NCBI GenBank assembly: GCA_914767715.1
Contig: OU612070.1
Coordinates: forward strand, 2,621,501-2,685,500
Direction: 5' to 3'
Length of the DNA: 64,000 bases
DNA from: Membranipora membranacea
Lineage: Eukaryota > Bryozoa > Gymnolaemata > Cheilostomatida > Membraniporidae
The notes beneath the pieces were generated by a model. The model was not told the DNA's origin, ran no database searches, and saw nothing but the letters and a program-made list of their open reading frames with translations. The number at the start of each line of letters is the position of its first letter. Position 1 is the stretch's first letter. A program made the position numbers and the translations under genes. Below are positions 1-10,254 of the stretch, piece after piece.

Positions 1-1053
1 AATGGTGGATTGGAATGTGCTGTGGGATGAGTGAACACAACTCCGAGTAGTGAATAGCAGGCTATCTAATTAGCGCCATCGACCCATTCTTTTTTGGGGA
101 TGGTGAGATGGCGCAATCGGTTAGCGCGCTTGCTATTCACTGCCAGGCGATTAGTGCCGCAGGAGTTGTGGGTTCGAGCCCCACTGGGGGAGCCTTCATT
201 GTTGATTGTTCCAGCCCCCAGCGCCCTCGGGTGTATACCTCTCCTGTGTACTTGTCTACTGACTGACTCATGGAAAGACATGTGACAGCATGGAAAGACA
301 TGCTGACAAGCTGGAAAGACAGCTAAACCTACTACAAGGGGTCCCAGCAATGGGCCATGTAAGGCCAATAACCCTAACACGTACGCTGTGTTTCATAGGG
401 TGGCAATGGTGGATTGGAATGTGCTGTGGGATGAGTGAACACAACTCCGAGTAGTGAATAGCAGGCTATCTAATTAGCGCCATCGACCCATTCTTTTTTG
501 GGGATGGTGAGATGGCGCAATCGGTTAGCGCGCTTGCTATTCACTGCCAGGCGATTAGTGCCGCAGGAGTTGTGGGTTCGAGCCCCACTGGGGGAGCTTT
601 CATTGTTGATTGTTCCAGCCCCCAGCGCCCTCGGGTGTATACCTCTCCTGTGTACTTGTCTACTGACTGACTCATGGAAAGACATGTGACAGCATGGAAA
701 GACATGCTGACAAGCTGGAAAGACAGCTAAACCTACTACAAGGGGTCCCAGCAATGGGCCATGTAAGGCCAATAACCCTAACACGTACGCTGTGTTTCAT
801 AGGGTGGCAATGGTGGATTGGAATGTGCTGTGGGATGAGTGAACACAACTCCGAGTAGTGAATAGCAGGCTATCTAATTAGCGCCAACGACCCATTCTTT
901 TTTGGGGATGGTGAGATGGCGCAATCGGTTAGCGCGCTTGCTATTCACTGCCAGGCGATTAGTGCCGCAGGAGTTGTGGGTTCGAGCCCCACTGGGGGAG
1001 CTTTCATTGTTGATTGTTCCAGCCCCCAGCGCCCTCGGGTGTATACCTCTCCT
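1..1053. repeat. 404-bp tandem array, about 2.6 copies, each with a tRNA-like head
   Basis: The unit that starts at 1 recurs at 405 and 809 (period 404), nearly without change; the third copy breaks off near 1053. The window starts inside the array, so more copies may lie upstream. Each unit holds a tRNA-like segment (about 100-194, 504-598, 908-1002) with a good A box and a B box GGTTCGAGCCC, the latter in a perfect 5-bp T-stem. The segment between the boxes is too long for a tRNA and the acceptor ends do not pair, so this is a tRNA-derived SINE head, not a tRNA gene. Downstream of the head the unit has three short TGGAAAGACA repeats. Because the flanks repeat along with the SINE, the array arose by local tandem duplication, not separate insertions. 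Confidence 0.9.
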
Positions 1054-1065
1054 ACTAATTTGATT

Positions 1066-1870
1066 AATTTTAACGTATACTGCAACCAGTCATATCTAAC
1101 TTTGCAATGCTCGCTGATAGTGGTAGTGTTTTTAATTTTTGTCGTGCCCACAACAATTAGTATAACTCAACAGTATATATTCATATTTTTTACAAAGTAG
1201 TGATAAGAAGTGGCTAGCTTCATGGCTGGATTTGTGTCGATAAGCTTTAGCTAATGCTGTAATCAGTCACATCGAATATGGCAGAAATCGCTGATAGTGG
1301 TAGCCGTTAGCCTTGGTCGTGCCCTCAGAAATTAGTATAATCCCGCAGTAACAGCCCTCTTTTTTGTCATGTAGTGATAGAAGTGGTTAAGTACAGGGCT
1401 GTATTTATTTTGATAATTTTTATCTCATAAATTCAAACAGATCTAATATAATTTGGCTGGTATTATACCCTGCGTGTCTTGATTTACTATATTATTTCAT
1501 TGATGAGAGATTACCAAAGACTTTATATATATATATATGTCACATACCCTAGCTTCATCATCCATACATATCTGGAGTTGGCATACTCAATTTACAGCAC
1601 AGATCTATTCTTCCTCATGAAGCGACAATAAAATTTGCAGTAAAATCTTTTAACAAGGAATCCAAGCTGAGCAGGTTGTGCTCAGTCATGACTAGGAATA
1701 TTTATGCAAAAATCTATGATGATGGTGGTGGTGCTTTGATCTGGCTCATCCAACAAAATATTTGTGATACTGTGTTGCGGGTATTCTGTGCATTTGAATA
1801 GTAGTGGTAGAAGTGTTAAGGGTAGACGGCTGTATTTGTTTCAATATTTATTTTACATAAACTCACAAAT
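1066..1870. repeat. Three decayed copies of a ~190-300 bp repeat
   Basis: Segments starting near 1079 and 1255 share an ordered set of words (CGCTGATAGTGGTAG, GTCGTGCCC, AATTAGTATAA, then a GTAGTGATA-AAGTGG stretch). The last part recurs near 1796-1866 (GTAGTGGTAGAAGTG, GGCTGTATTTGTTT). The copies differ at many sites, so they are old. No gene is visible here. A short TA run lies at 1525-1540. Confidence 0.6.
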
Positions 1871-2073
1871 TTTCTCTGTGTTTAAATAATTAGGGGCCGG
1901 ACAAGGGCCGATATCATGCCCGGCGTCCCTTGACTTTTCACATTATTTCATTGAATGGTATAGTAAACTATGGCTCACAGCACAAACTAATTACGTCATG
2001 TCGCGCTATTTAAGTGGGACAGTATTGAATGCTATTGGCCTGTCTAGGTAGTATATTAAGTCTATGGTTCAAA

Positions 2074-2465
2074 CATAGATTTAAAAACAGTATAGATAGG
2101 TCATTGTGTGCTCCTGTCTATCCAATAATATGATAGCTACTTTAGCCTCAGATCTAGGAATTTTAGCAATCTAGACCATAAGGCTGGGTGTCACATGACT
2201 GTTAGTAAAGCGACCTTCCAGCCAATCATGTTCTTACAACATTGTGATTGGCTCAGAAGTCGTTTTACTCAGTATAGCCTTCTCTCATTGGACACTTTCT
2301 GATAAGGTTAACATCATGAAAGACAAAAGGTGCTGACTATAAATCAACTGGCAGTTACGCTATGCATAACGTGACACTGCGGGTGGAACAATGACGATAT
2401 GGGTGGGGACATAATGCAAAGTTACTGAAGCCCAATGTCCTATCTATACTGTTTTTAAATCTATG
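2074..2465. mobile_element. 392-bp MITE with 8-bp TSD GGTTCAAA
   Basis: The left end reads CATAGATTTAAAAACAG and continues into TATAGATAGG; the right end is its reverse complement for about 27 bp. The element is flanked on both sides by GGTTCAAA (2066-2073 and 2466-2473), an exact 8-bp target site duplication. Eight-bp duplications are made by hAT, P and Merlin transposases; the terminus is not a typical hAT end, so the superfamily is left open. No coding potential is seen inside. The terminal CATAGA-TTAA resembles the 33-bp palindrome at 57319. Confidence 0.88.
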
Positions 2466-2473
2466 GGTTCAAA

Positions 2474-3040
2474 CCAACAAACCCAACCTGAGTAGACAAC
2501 TCCAAATTGTTACACTGAATCCAATCTACTTGGAATGGGGAAATCTTCTATTGATTTTTCCTTTAAATCTTTTCTTCAACTTTAAAACACTCAATCTTCA
2601 ATCTTCAGTAAAATATGCGGGGAGCCCAAATAAAAATGACAAATAACAAAGATATGCAAATGCTTTGATTAAGGAATTATTGTAATGATTATTAATCTGT
2701 CATCCTTATTACCATGTATTCTCAGCATTTTATTGCCATTATATTACACTAGAAATCATAAACGCCACAAAACTTCAGGGGTGTGGTTGACATACACTCA
2801 GGTTGTCGATCGAGTTTATGATGGATGGCCAATTGGCGATGTCAGTATTGGCGATGTATTAAAATGTCCTTTCCATACCACCGATGAGGTATACATCCTG
2901 AGTATCGTTGTCCTGTTATGTGGCTGAACTCCCCACAATTATTCTCAGTGAATACAGCCATAGAATAAAGCGCAACAAAAATGTTATAATTGCGGTATAT
3001 TAGTATATATATATATTATGTTATATGAAAATAAGGGGTC
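2474..3040. other. No gene seen
   Basis: AT-rich sequence with short chance open frames. A TA-rich microsatellite lies near 3003-3017. I see no domain, repeat partner or RNA gene. Confidence 0.5.
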
Positions 3041-3345
3041 CTCTTCATGCTCCTCCTTGTTTTTTTTAATCTTGTCTCACCGGAACATAAACTCGGGCCT
3101 CTCGTGATGAGATCAAACACTCCAATGCGGAACCAGTCCAGGTGTAGCGGGTGTAAGTAGTAAAAAATATGTACCGTAGCAAAACAGTTAAACCAAGTAG
3201 TAAAAGAAATGATAATGTAAATAAAATCTGGCTTCACCGGGATTTAAACTCAGGCCTCTCGCGCAACAAGCATGTTATAATTGTGGTATAGTTTTTAAAA
3301 ATAATGATTTGTCCCAGACCGAGAATTGAACTTGGTCCACTGAAG
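3041..3345 (-). repeat. Cluster of decayed tRNA-like SINE 3' halves
   Basis: Three segments near 3074-3108, 3228-3262 and 3313-3345 read, on the minus strand, like tRNA T-arms: a GAGGCC-type word followed by a decayed B box (for example TTTAAATCCCGG, TTCAATTCTCGG). The first two share a GGCCTCTCG word. None has a full tRNA fold. They are best read as old SINE pieces in antisense orientation. Confidence 0.45.
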
Positions 3346-5035
3346 CTTACAGAATTAATTTAGATATGAATGGGTAAAGTTAGCTTTTGTGAAATTTTAA
3401 TTAATTTTTCTTTTTTTCAAGCTATGAAGGCAAAAAACGTATAAAAAATGTTATATGCACATGACTAGTGGACTACCTTCACTGAATATGCAGCACATAT
3501 GTACAGAAAGTGGCCAACAACCCTGATCATCGACTGGTTAAGTATATACCAGATAAACAATCTACCAACCGCCACAGCTCTCGGCTCGCTGATACGCAAA
3601 TAAAGCAGCAGCGAACCGCTCTCAAAACTAAAAATGGTTTTTACAAGTACATGTAACTACTTTTTATAATTTCCTCAGCTGACCACACTATTTTTCTTTT
3701 GCCGTTGTTGTAATACATGGTCTCACTGATACAATTGTTTGTATACTGATCGGTAAATTAAAATGCTTACATACATACATACATACACAACTGGTTTTAC
3801 TACGCATATGTGGTTGAAGACAGGACTTTGATTCAGCCATTTCTTCTATTTTCCCTAAAAACATTTTTTGAAAAAAGTGTTATGAGGCACTGGATACGGG
3901 TTTCTTTTGTTTTATATACACATGGGTTTATCATAAACACAAAACTGAAGTTTTGTGGCTTATATAAAAAATATCATAATGTATCATGCACAATATAATA
4001 GAGCTCAAAATTGTGTTAATTTGTCATTATATGATGGCTGTATTGTGTACTATGATCACATTGGCTGTCTGGGCTAACAATGTTTTACCAAGGAGTTTGA
4101 AAAAGGAGTGGAAACGGCCTCTCATTTCAAATTGTTGTTTGTCTCCACTGGTAATTGTCCTCTCTTTATCAGCAAAGGTTTTCAATGACCACAGCCAATC
4201 AGAGCAGAGACTGCAGAGAGTGACTTCCTGCCAAAAAGAAGTACAACTTGAGTTGCTGTAATAATTTTGATGAACTGTCCAATCAGCAAGAGCATAGTTG
4301 TGGAATCCCATTTATCAAGATGGGCTCCACTGCAAATTTCCTAAAGTGTTTGAACCTCTTGAAAAGAAACCAAACTAAGTAGCAGAGAGATATAGCACTC
4401 AGGTATAGTCCATGTTTCAAACTATAGTCTAGTTTTACCTGGGACTCCAAAGCCCTCCGCAACTCATATGAGAAGGGAAAGTTCAACTGCAGACATGGCC
4501 ATAAATTTGCCTCATAATATGGTAATCAATGGCGGTTTTCATCAATCAAACGTGGTATGTTATGCCTCCCTTTGTCACTTAGGTGTTAAAAAGGGCTTAT
4601 TTAAGTACTTTCGTCGAAGTACTTTCGTCTGGTCTAAGGTCACATGGTTTTTAAATGGTGAATGAATGATTTATTTTCAGTCACTCTATCCCCATCAAAC
4701 ATTTGCATTGGAATTATAACTCAATACCCTGCAAAAGTGGTTACTATATTACTAGCTATGTCTCATCTACACTTGTGGTGATTTACATCATGATATATTG
4801 TCTCTGGGTGTCTGAATATACCATTGAGTAAACAGGTCAAATATTTTAATAATTTTCAACTGGAGACAGACATATAAAAAGACTGAGGACTTAAATGAAT
4901 TTTAATGGAGGGACCATATTAGTACAACCCTTGGAAGGAGCCTTGTTAAGTCACAGGCTTCATTTCGTTTCCACTCCCTCTCTGTAACTCCCTGGTTTTA
5001 CCCTAAGAAAAACGGTCTAGAATTGAGAATACAGG
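3346..5035. other. No gene seen; (ACAT)n microsatellite
   Basis: AT-rich DNA with several 60-95 codon open frames on both strands that show no recognisable motif, no paralogue in the window and no splice context. A run of about six ACAT units lies near 3767-3787. CTTTCGTCGAAGTACTTTCG near 4609 is a short local duplication. Confidence 0.5.
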
Positions 5036-5115
5036 TTTCATGGTTTTGAACCCGGGCCTCACGCATTGGAGTCATCGTCACTAGGCAAGCTATCCATTCA
5101 TCGATTGGCCCCCAA
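5036..5115 (-). repeat. tRNA-like SINE relic, antisense
   Basis: Read on the minus strand, a TAGCTTGCCTAGTGAC A-box-like word is followed about 30 bases later by GGGTTCAAAACC, a B-box-like word. Spacing and decay argue for a SINE fragment rather than a working tRNA. Confidence 0.4.
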
Positions 5116-5359
5116 ATCGATGTTTACAACAACAGATGGGGAATATAGTGAATGAGCACTATGATCATATTGGCTGTATGATCAACAGAGAGTTATTAAT
5201 ATATACTCTGGAGTGGACGGTGTGTACAAAAAAAGCATCAGTCTTTGTACTACTTAATTATTGCGAAATCCAAAATACAGACAGAGTATGTTATCCATTC
5301 CCCCGAAGTTTTGTGGCATTTGTTCCTGTGATATTTCTACTAGTGTTATTTTTATAACA

Positions 5360-5590
5360 TTGAAACAGAGGACTGTAATACAGACCAATCAGATTCCAAG
5401 GGTGGCTTATATAATAGTTTCCCCCATGATTGCTTGTCACGTGATGATGTCATTTTGCTTTACCTAGCTAGGTCTTTGCACTTTGCAGCATTTTTTGTTC
5501 AATAATTAAAGATTGCAGTTGGGTTATACCACCATTTTGCAATTATAACCTTACAATCATTACGCTCATGATTGGGGGAGTATATCTGAC
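5360..5590 (+). repeat. Old copy of the region upstream of genes B and C
   Basis: The order of words here (GACTGTAATA, a GATTC-AAGG-TGGCT-ATATAATA stretch, TTTCCCCCATGATT, CTATACCTAGC-like, TTTGCA/ATGCAG) matches 27185-27360 and 56590-56760, about 2.5 kb upstream of the B and C start codons. It is much more diverged than B is from C. It is probably the matching part of the region upstream of pseudogene A, now pushed away from 10255 by insertions including the hAT element. Confidence 0.55.
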
Positions 5591-8537
5591 CCTCCACAAG
5601 CACACGGCAATTTATGTTTGGTTAAATATCTTCTATCTGCTTGGTCCAAGAGTTCACTATGCCACTTGTAAAACTTTAATGATTTTGAAGGTTGTTTCTG
5701 GTCTAGAACCAACACTTTCTGTAATCAAATCATAAAACAGGGAATCAATGAGTAGGTGATGGATTCAAAAGTTCTGTATTGGAGCATATGCAAAAATGGT
5801 TATCATACAAAATCATTGATGAGTGAACTGTATCTTAGATTTGAAAACGGACTTTTCCACTTTGTACGCTTACAGATCAGTAATCTCATATCAGTTGTAA
5901 CTCTAAGGTACACCTGCAAAAACCCAAAATGTGGTCGAGACAAAGACACAGCGCTCCATTTTGTATCTTAATACCAATTATACAAAGCAAGGCAGCAGGC
6001 CTTTGGTAAAACCGTTCTAAAGAGGGCAGCTTAGCCACGTGTATCATAGTCTCGGAGCGTTTTGAACAGAGATTTTAGATTAAATTTTATTCAATGGGTC
6101 CCTGAGACCAGACCCAGGTTGGTTCGAGTTACCTCGGCCAGTCCCTTCTCAAATACAACACAAGTATTTAACTGGGATGTAAATCAATGCACAAAAAGCT
6201 GTCTAGAGCCAGTTGTTGATACAAAGATATACTGATGGAATATCTCAAAAAATAGCCATACTGGTGTATTTTTCAGTCAGTGTAAACAACCTATCTGTTC
6301 TCTTACATGATTATTCACCTTTTATTCACATTCAACACAAAACAGCGAAGCAGCTTTATTTTAGTGTTTTGATTCCCAATTGCAAAACATGTTGATTCAT
6401 TACTGTCCGCACATCTCTTGGGGATTTTTAGTCTTTTGTGTGACCATGGCTATTACAGTGGGGTGGCTGCCTCGGTGTGTCCGGTTATGTTAGCCTTGTT
6501 TTTGGGTCTCATTGTCCGGCATGAATCAATTTCATAACATTGAGACACTAACAAGCCCTATTTTTACCTTTTCTATTATTATAATCCTGGTACAGTAACA
6601 ACAACTACCATAAATAATAGCACTGACTTACTCATATAGAATTCAGTTTACTAAACAGTGCTCACTTGATACAGATCGCTGTCATTTTATCTATCGTTTG
6701 TCATATCAAACAAGCTACCAAAGAATACTACTGACAACGTATACAAGAGACTACAGGGGTTTGTCTTCATCTCGGCGACAGATATTGATTCTTTATCACA
6801 TTTGATGTTCAAACCTTATATACTTATTATATTCAGCATTTGATGTACCTCACAACAAATTGCATAACATATATTATCCATTATTTATCAACTATTGTCA
6901 TTATTTACAGTTTTTACACGCATCATCATAAAGTTTTCTCAAATCCGACCATCAATAAAGGAACAGTTAGATTCCAGCAAATTTTAATTGTCACTCTGAT
7001 CTGACGTGTTGAAAGCCACTTCTCCTAACGTATACGCGGCCAGTTACAGTAAAAACTCTCAACTCTACGACGACACGTCTAGATCCTGAACTCAAAGATC
7101 CTAGCTCACGCTACTCTAGCCTCTGATGCGGTATTACCTCGCCTTAACTGCAGTTATACCCATCATTGGCACACAAAGTTAACAAGAAAGAACACTAACT
7201 ACAGAAGGTAGAGCAAGGTCTGAGTTATCAGTCTTAAATTTCAGAACATAGTCAGCAGAAAGCACCATCAACTATTGAGTCATTCTGAATAATATAGTGT
7301 CGTTCAAAAAAACTTTCTCTCTCCACCACCTCTGCCCTGTAACCAACTTTAATGAAATATAACCCGCAAGACTGAAATTTAGATTTATCTTTGCTGGAGC
7401 ATAATGATTACCCTGTTGTTATAATTTTGTAATGTTTGCGATACAATTTCACTACAAGAAGGTCCATGTCATTTGAAGTCAACGGATAATCAGATCTACT
7501 CGAAACAAATTTCAACAAGACAGAGAGACAAGAATATTTTTACCAATTTGAACATATGCATGCCCAGCATGGTTTACAGACGCCATCAGACTTCCAAAGA
7601 CCGACTCGAGCGCCACCAAAGCCTGCCTTCAGATTATCTATCCAACAACCAAGTCCTACACTGAGAGACTATTCAGAGCTGACATGCCACATCTGGTGGA
7701 TCGAATTTCTGAGCTTTGCACCGGCTATGCAGCGAAGATTGAGAGAAACCCATTGCACGGCCTGAACAGTCTCATACCACCTCAACCATCTCTCAACCAA
7801 AGACACTCCATTCGTCTCGCTGACAAAATAACATTCCAGCTTAGAACTTTTAATGCGCTAACGCATTATTGTCATCTTTAGTATCATTTTTACAAAATAT
7901 TTTCCTGACTGACACAGACAACTATTCATGCATATCTTATGTACACCACAACCTCATTGGTATCAAATGATATATCACAAAGAAAAAGTAGGAACAAATG
8001 CTTTGAAACAACCAGAGTTAGCATACCACAGAACTCCAACAGCCTCGAGCAGCAAACCCCTATGATTGATAAAAATGATACTTGCAAGCCCAATGATAAT
8101 GTCAATGATGCAAGCACTAACAATGCACATAAAGATTTTTTGTGTCATTGACAATATGCTATGACTAATAATTAGGACAACAATTGATGCTAATTGTGTG
8201 CACATTGTCCATACTATAATTATAGTATAAAATAACTCCATGGGAATAGCTCAGTAGCTTATGCTGAGGGGTCTGTCAGAAACAGCCAAAATCACTATCT
8301 GATCGCTCCTACGCTACCTGCTATGCTCTCGCTTTCAGATCGCGCAGTCACTTGATGGAACTATATAAATTCTGAGTGAGCGATTTGGAAGCGATCTTGT
8401 GTAATTGAAAGACCAAATGAGTGAAAGTTTAGAGTAATGTGATAGTGATAACTTGATTGAGTAAAGGATCGCTGTTTCTAATTTAAAGAACACCCTGGAT
8501 CCTTTCCTCAGTCCCACATATCACTGTGAGACAATTG
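5591..8537. other. No gene seen
   Basis: About 2.9 kb with no supportable gene. Short open frames at 7473-7881 overlap one another in three frames and show no known domain. A small inverted repeat (AGAAACAGC at 8278 against GCTGTTTCT near 8471) and the tRNA-like GGGAATAGCTCAGTAGC near 8242 are too weak to call. Confidence 0.45.
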
Positions 8538-8545
8538 GGTTCAAT

Positions 8546-10146
8546 AAGGGGTGGAACGGGTCGGAAATTTTGACACTGGGTCGGGTATGGCACTTGAGGA
8601 AAAAATCGATACCGGGTCGGCACCGGTTCGGGTTTGCGTGATGACGCGCAGGCGGTACAACTAAAGATCATCGTAATGACACCTCACTAGGTTTGTGGTT
8701 TGTCACCATGCCAGCATTTGATGGATATTGCAAATATGCTCGTAAATTTTATTCGTTGCTTATTTTCTTTACATACCGGTGAGTGATTTTGATGATTGCA
8801 ACTTGCAAGCATAGTCTAAAAACATCCGCTGGTCTAAATCCTGACCATCAGTATAAAGGACGGTAAAACATACATGATAATAATAAAATGTAACAAACAA
8901 TGTCATCAATCTTTGTGCACTGATGACCAGACGCCACTTTTTATAAGTGATACACACAGATAACCATGGTAAAATAGCTCAAACTCAGGGTAGAAAACCC
9001 TTCGCATAGCAGCAGTCGCTCTTGTTTCAATAGTCACTTTGTTGATAATTCTCCATAAATACCCTTCAACACTAGCAGCATGAGTGATTGTTAACTGCAG
9101 TTGACGGAGATTTTTGTTCAAAAAATAATTTTCTTCACTAACCTGGGATCTATTCTGCTTCTCTGGGCGGATAGAACTAATCCAGCAGTGGAAAACACCC
9201 GCTCTGCAGCAACAGATGTACCCTGGATAGCCAGGTAGCAAGTGGCTTCTGTTTGTTGACACATTGGGAGATGGTAGGCTGAGCTGTGGAGGTGCTGCTG
9301 CTTGGAGTGGAGGAAGACTGGGGTGCAGCTGTAGGGGGATACAGTTCCTTGAATTTGGCATCATGATACCTAGCTATGTGTCTCTTCATGCTGGATGCTG
9401 ATCCATCTTTCCTTACCAGTTGATAGAAAACTCTTGCATATGTTGCATTCCACCTTGTTTTGACCAGACCTAGCAAACACTTTCCAGCATTGACTGGTAC
9501 TCATTTTGGTTTAGGTGTATCTTATCTATCGGTCCAAGCAAGGAGTAAAATTAGTGTGTGGTTGGTCCCAGTAGATCAAACCAAAATTTTCTTTCTCCAC
9601 CGGACTCAAGTGACTGTAAAAAATTCAGTACAAACAACTGCATCCAATTAATAATCTTGGTAAGATCAATTGTGCTAATTTCACCTGCAAGCGTTAGATC
9701 TAGCCTGTAGACCAAGCTTCCTCAACCCACAAGTCTAAGAGATGGGCGTTACCGTGAGCTCCACATCTTATCATTGTTTACAAAGTAAGAATCTTAGGTT
9801 AAGTCACATTGAAGAAGAACTAAAGAAAACTGAAGACGACAGAAATCTAATTGTGTGAAAAGTTTGCAAATAAATGGTGTTATGACCTAGATGATACAAC
9901 AAAACAGTGAATACAGCCACATGAAAGGGCTCATGTTGCAGAGGTATGCTAATTATATTGATCTTCATCTAGATGAAGTGATTTCATGTGATAAAAGGAC
10001 ATCGTAGTTTGCAAATACATAATAATGGCTAAATATCGGCATAGTGATTGGCACTTCAAACAAGTCAAACCCGACTTGTCCCGGTGTCAAACCCGAGATA
10101 ACAAACTCGAGATTCAGTACAGGGTGTGATACTCGTTCCATCCCTA
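8546..10146 (-). mobile_element. Internally deleted hAT DNA transposon, 1,601 bp
   Basis: The ends are inverted repeats (left AAGGGGTGGAACGGGT; right, reverse-complemented, TAGGGATGGAACGAGT) flanked by an exact 8-bp duplication GGTTCAAT at 8538-8545 and 10147-10154. Both features are typical of hAT elements. Sub-terminal sequence is rich in CGGGT words on both sides, also as in hAT ends. The transposase on the minus strand keeps only its two ends (see 9090-9476), so this copy cannot move itself but could be moved by a full-length relative. Confidence 0.9.
9090..9476 (-). pseudogene. hAT transposase remnant: BED-like N-terminus joined to hATC dimerisation domain
   Basis: From 9476 leftwards the minus strand encodes a BED-finger-like start (RWNATYARVFYQL, then SSMKRHIARYHDAKF): the HxxxxH half is present, but the expected cysteines are missing. 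A Ser/Thr/Pro-rich linker follows. Near 9228-9090, in a different frame, comes an unmistakable hAT C-terminal domain: TSVAAERVFSTAG, LVLSAQRSRI, DPRLVKKIIFLNKNL. The RNase-H-like catalytic core that should separate them is gone. A full hAT transposase is about 600-700 residues; this keeps roughly 130. It lies inside the TIR-bounded element 8546-10146. Domain identity is secure; whether the remnant is expressed is unknown. Confidence 0.85.
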
Positions 10147-10254
10147 GGTTCAATACCAGGTTCAACCTGTCAATATGGCACTATAGCTTCAATACTTTAA
10201 ACCCAATGGTAACTAATGGATTAATGGATACTTTCAAAAATTGAAAATAACATC

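Noticed and set aside
100-194. Functional tRNA gene
   Set aside because: A and B boxes and T-stem are good, but the acceptor ends do not pair and the region between the D and T arms is too long.
94-285. Repeated 63- and 104-codon open frames in the 404-bp units as small genes
   Set aside because: They run through the tRNA-like head and differ only as the DNA repeat does; no start context, domain or splice logic. They are by-products of the repeat.
7473-7881. Protein gene or transposon fragment
   Set aside because: Three overlapping short frames with no recognisable motif; could be an old element but I cannot support it.
8276-8482. Short MITE with AGAAACAGC ends
   Set aside because: Only 9 bp of inverted match and no target duplication; likely chance.
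8906-9364. 152-residue minus-strand gene
   Set aside because: It is a wrong-frame reading over the hAT transposase remnant, whose real frames show BED-like and hATC words.
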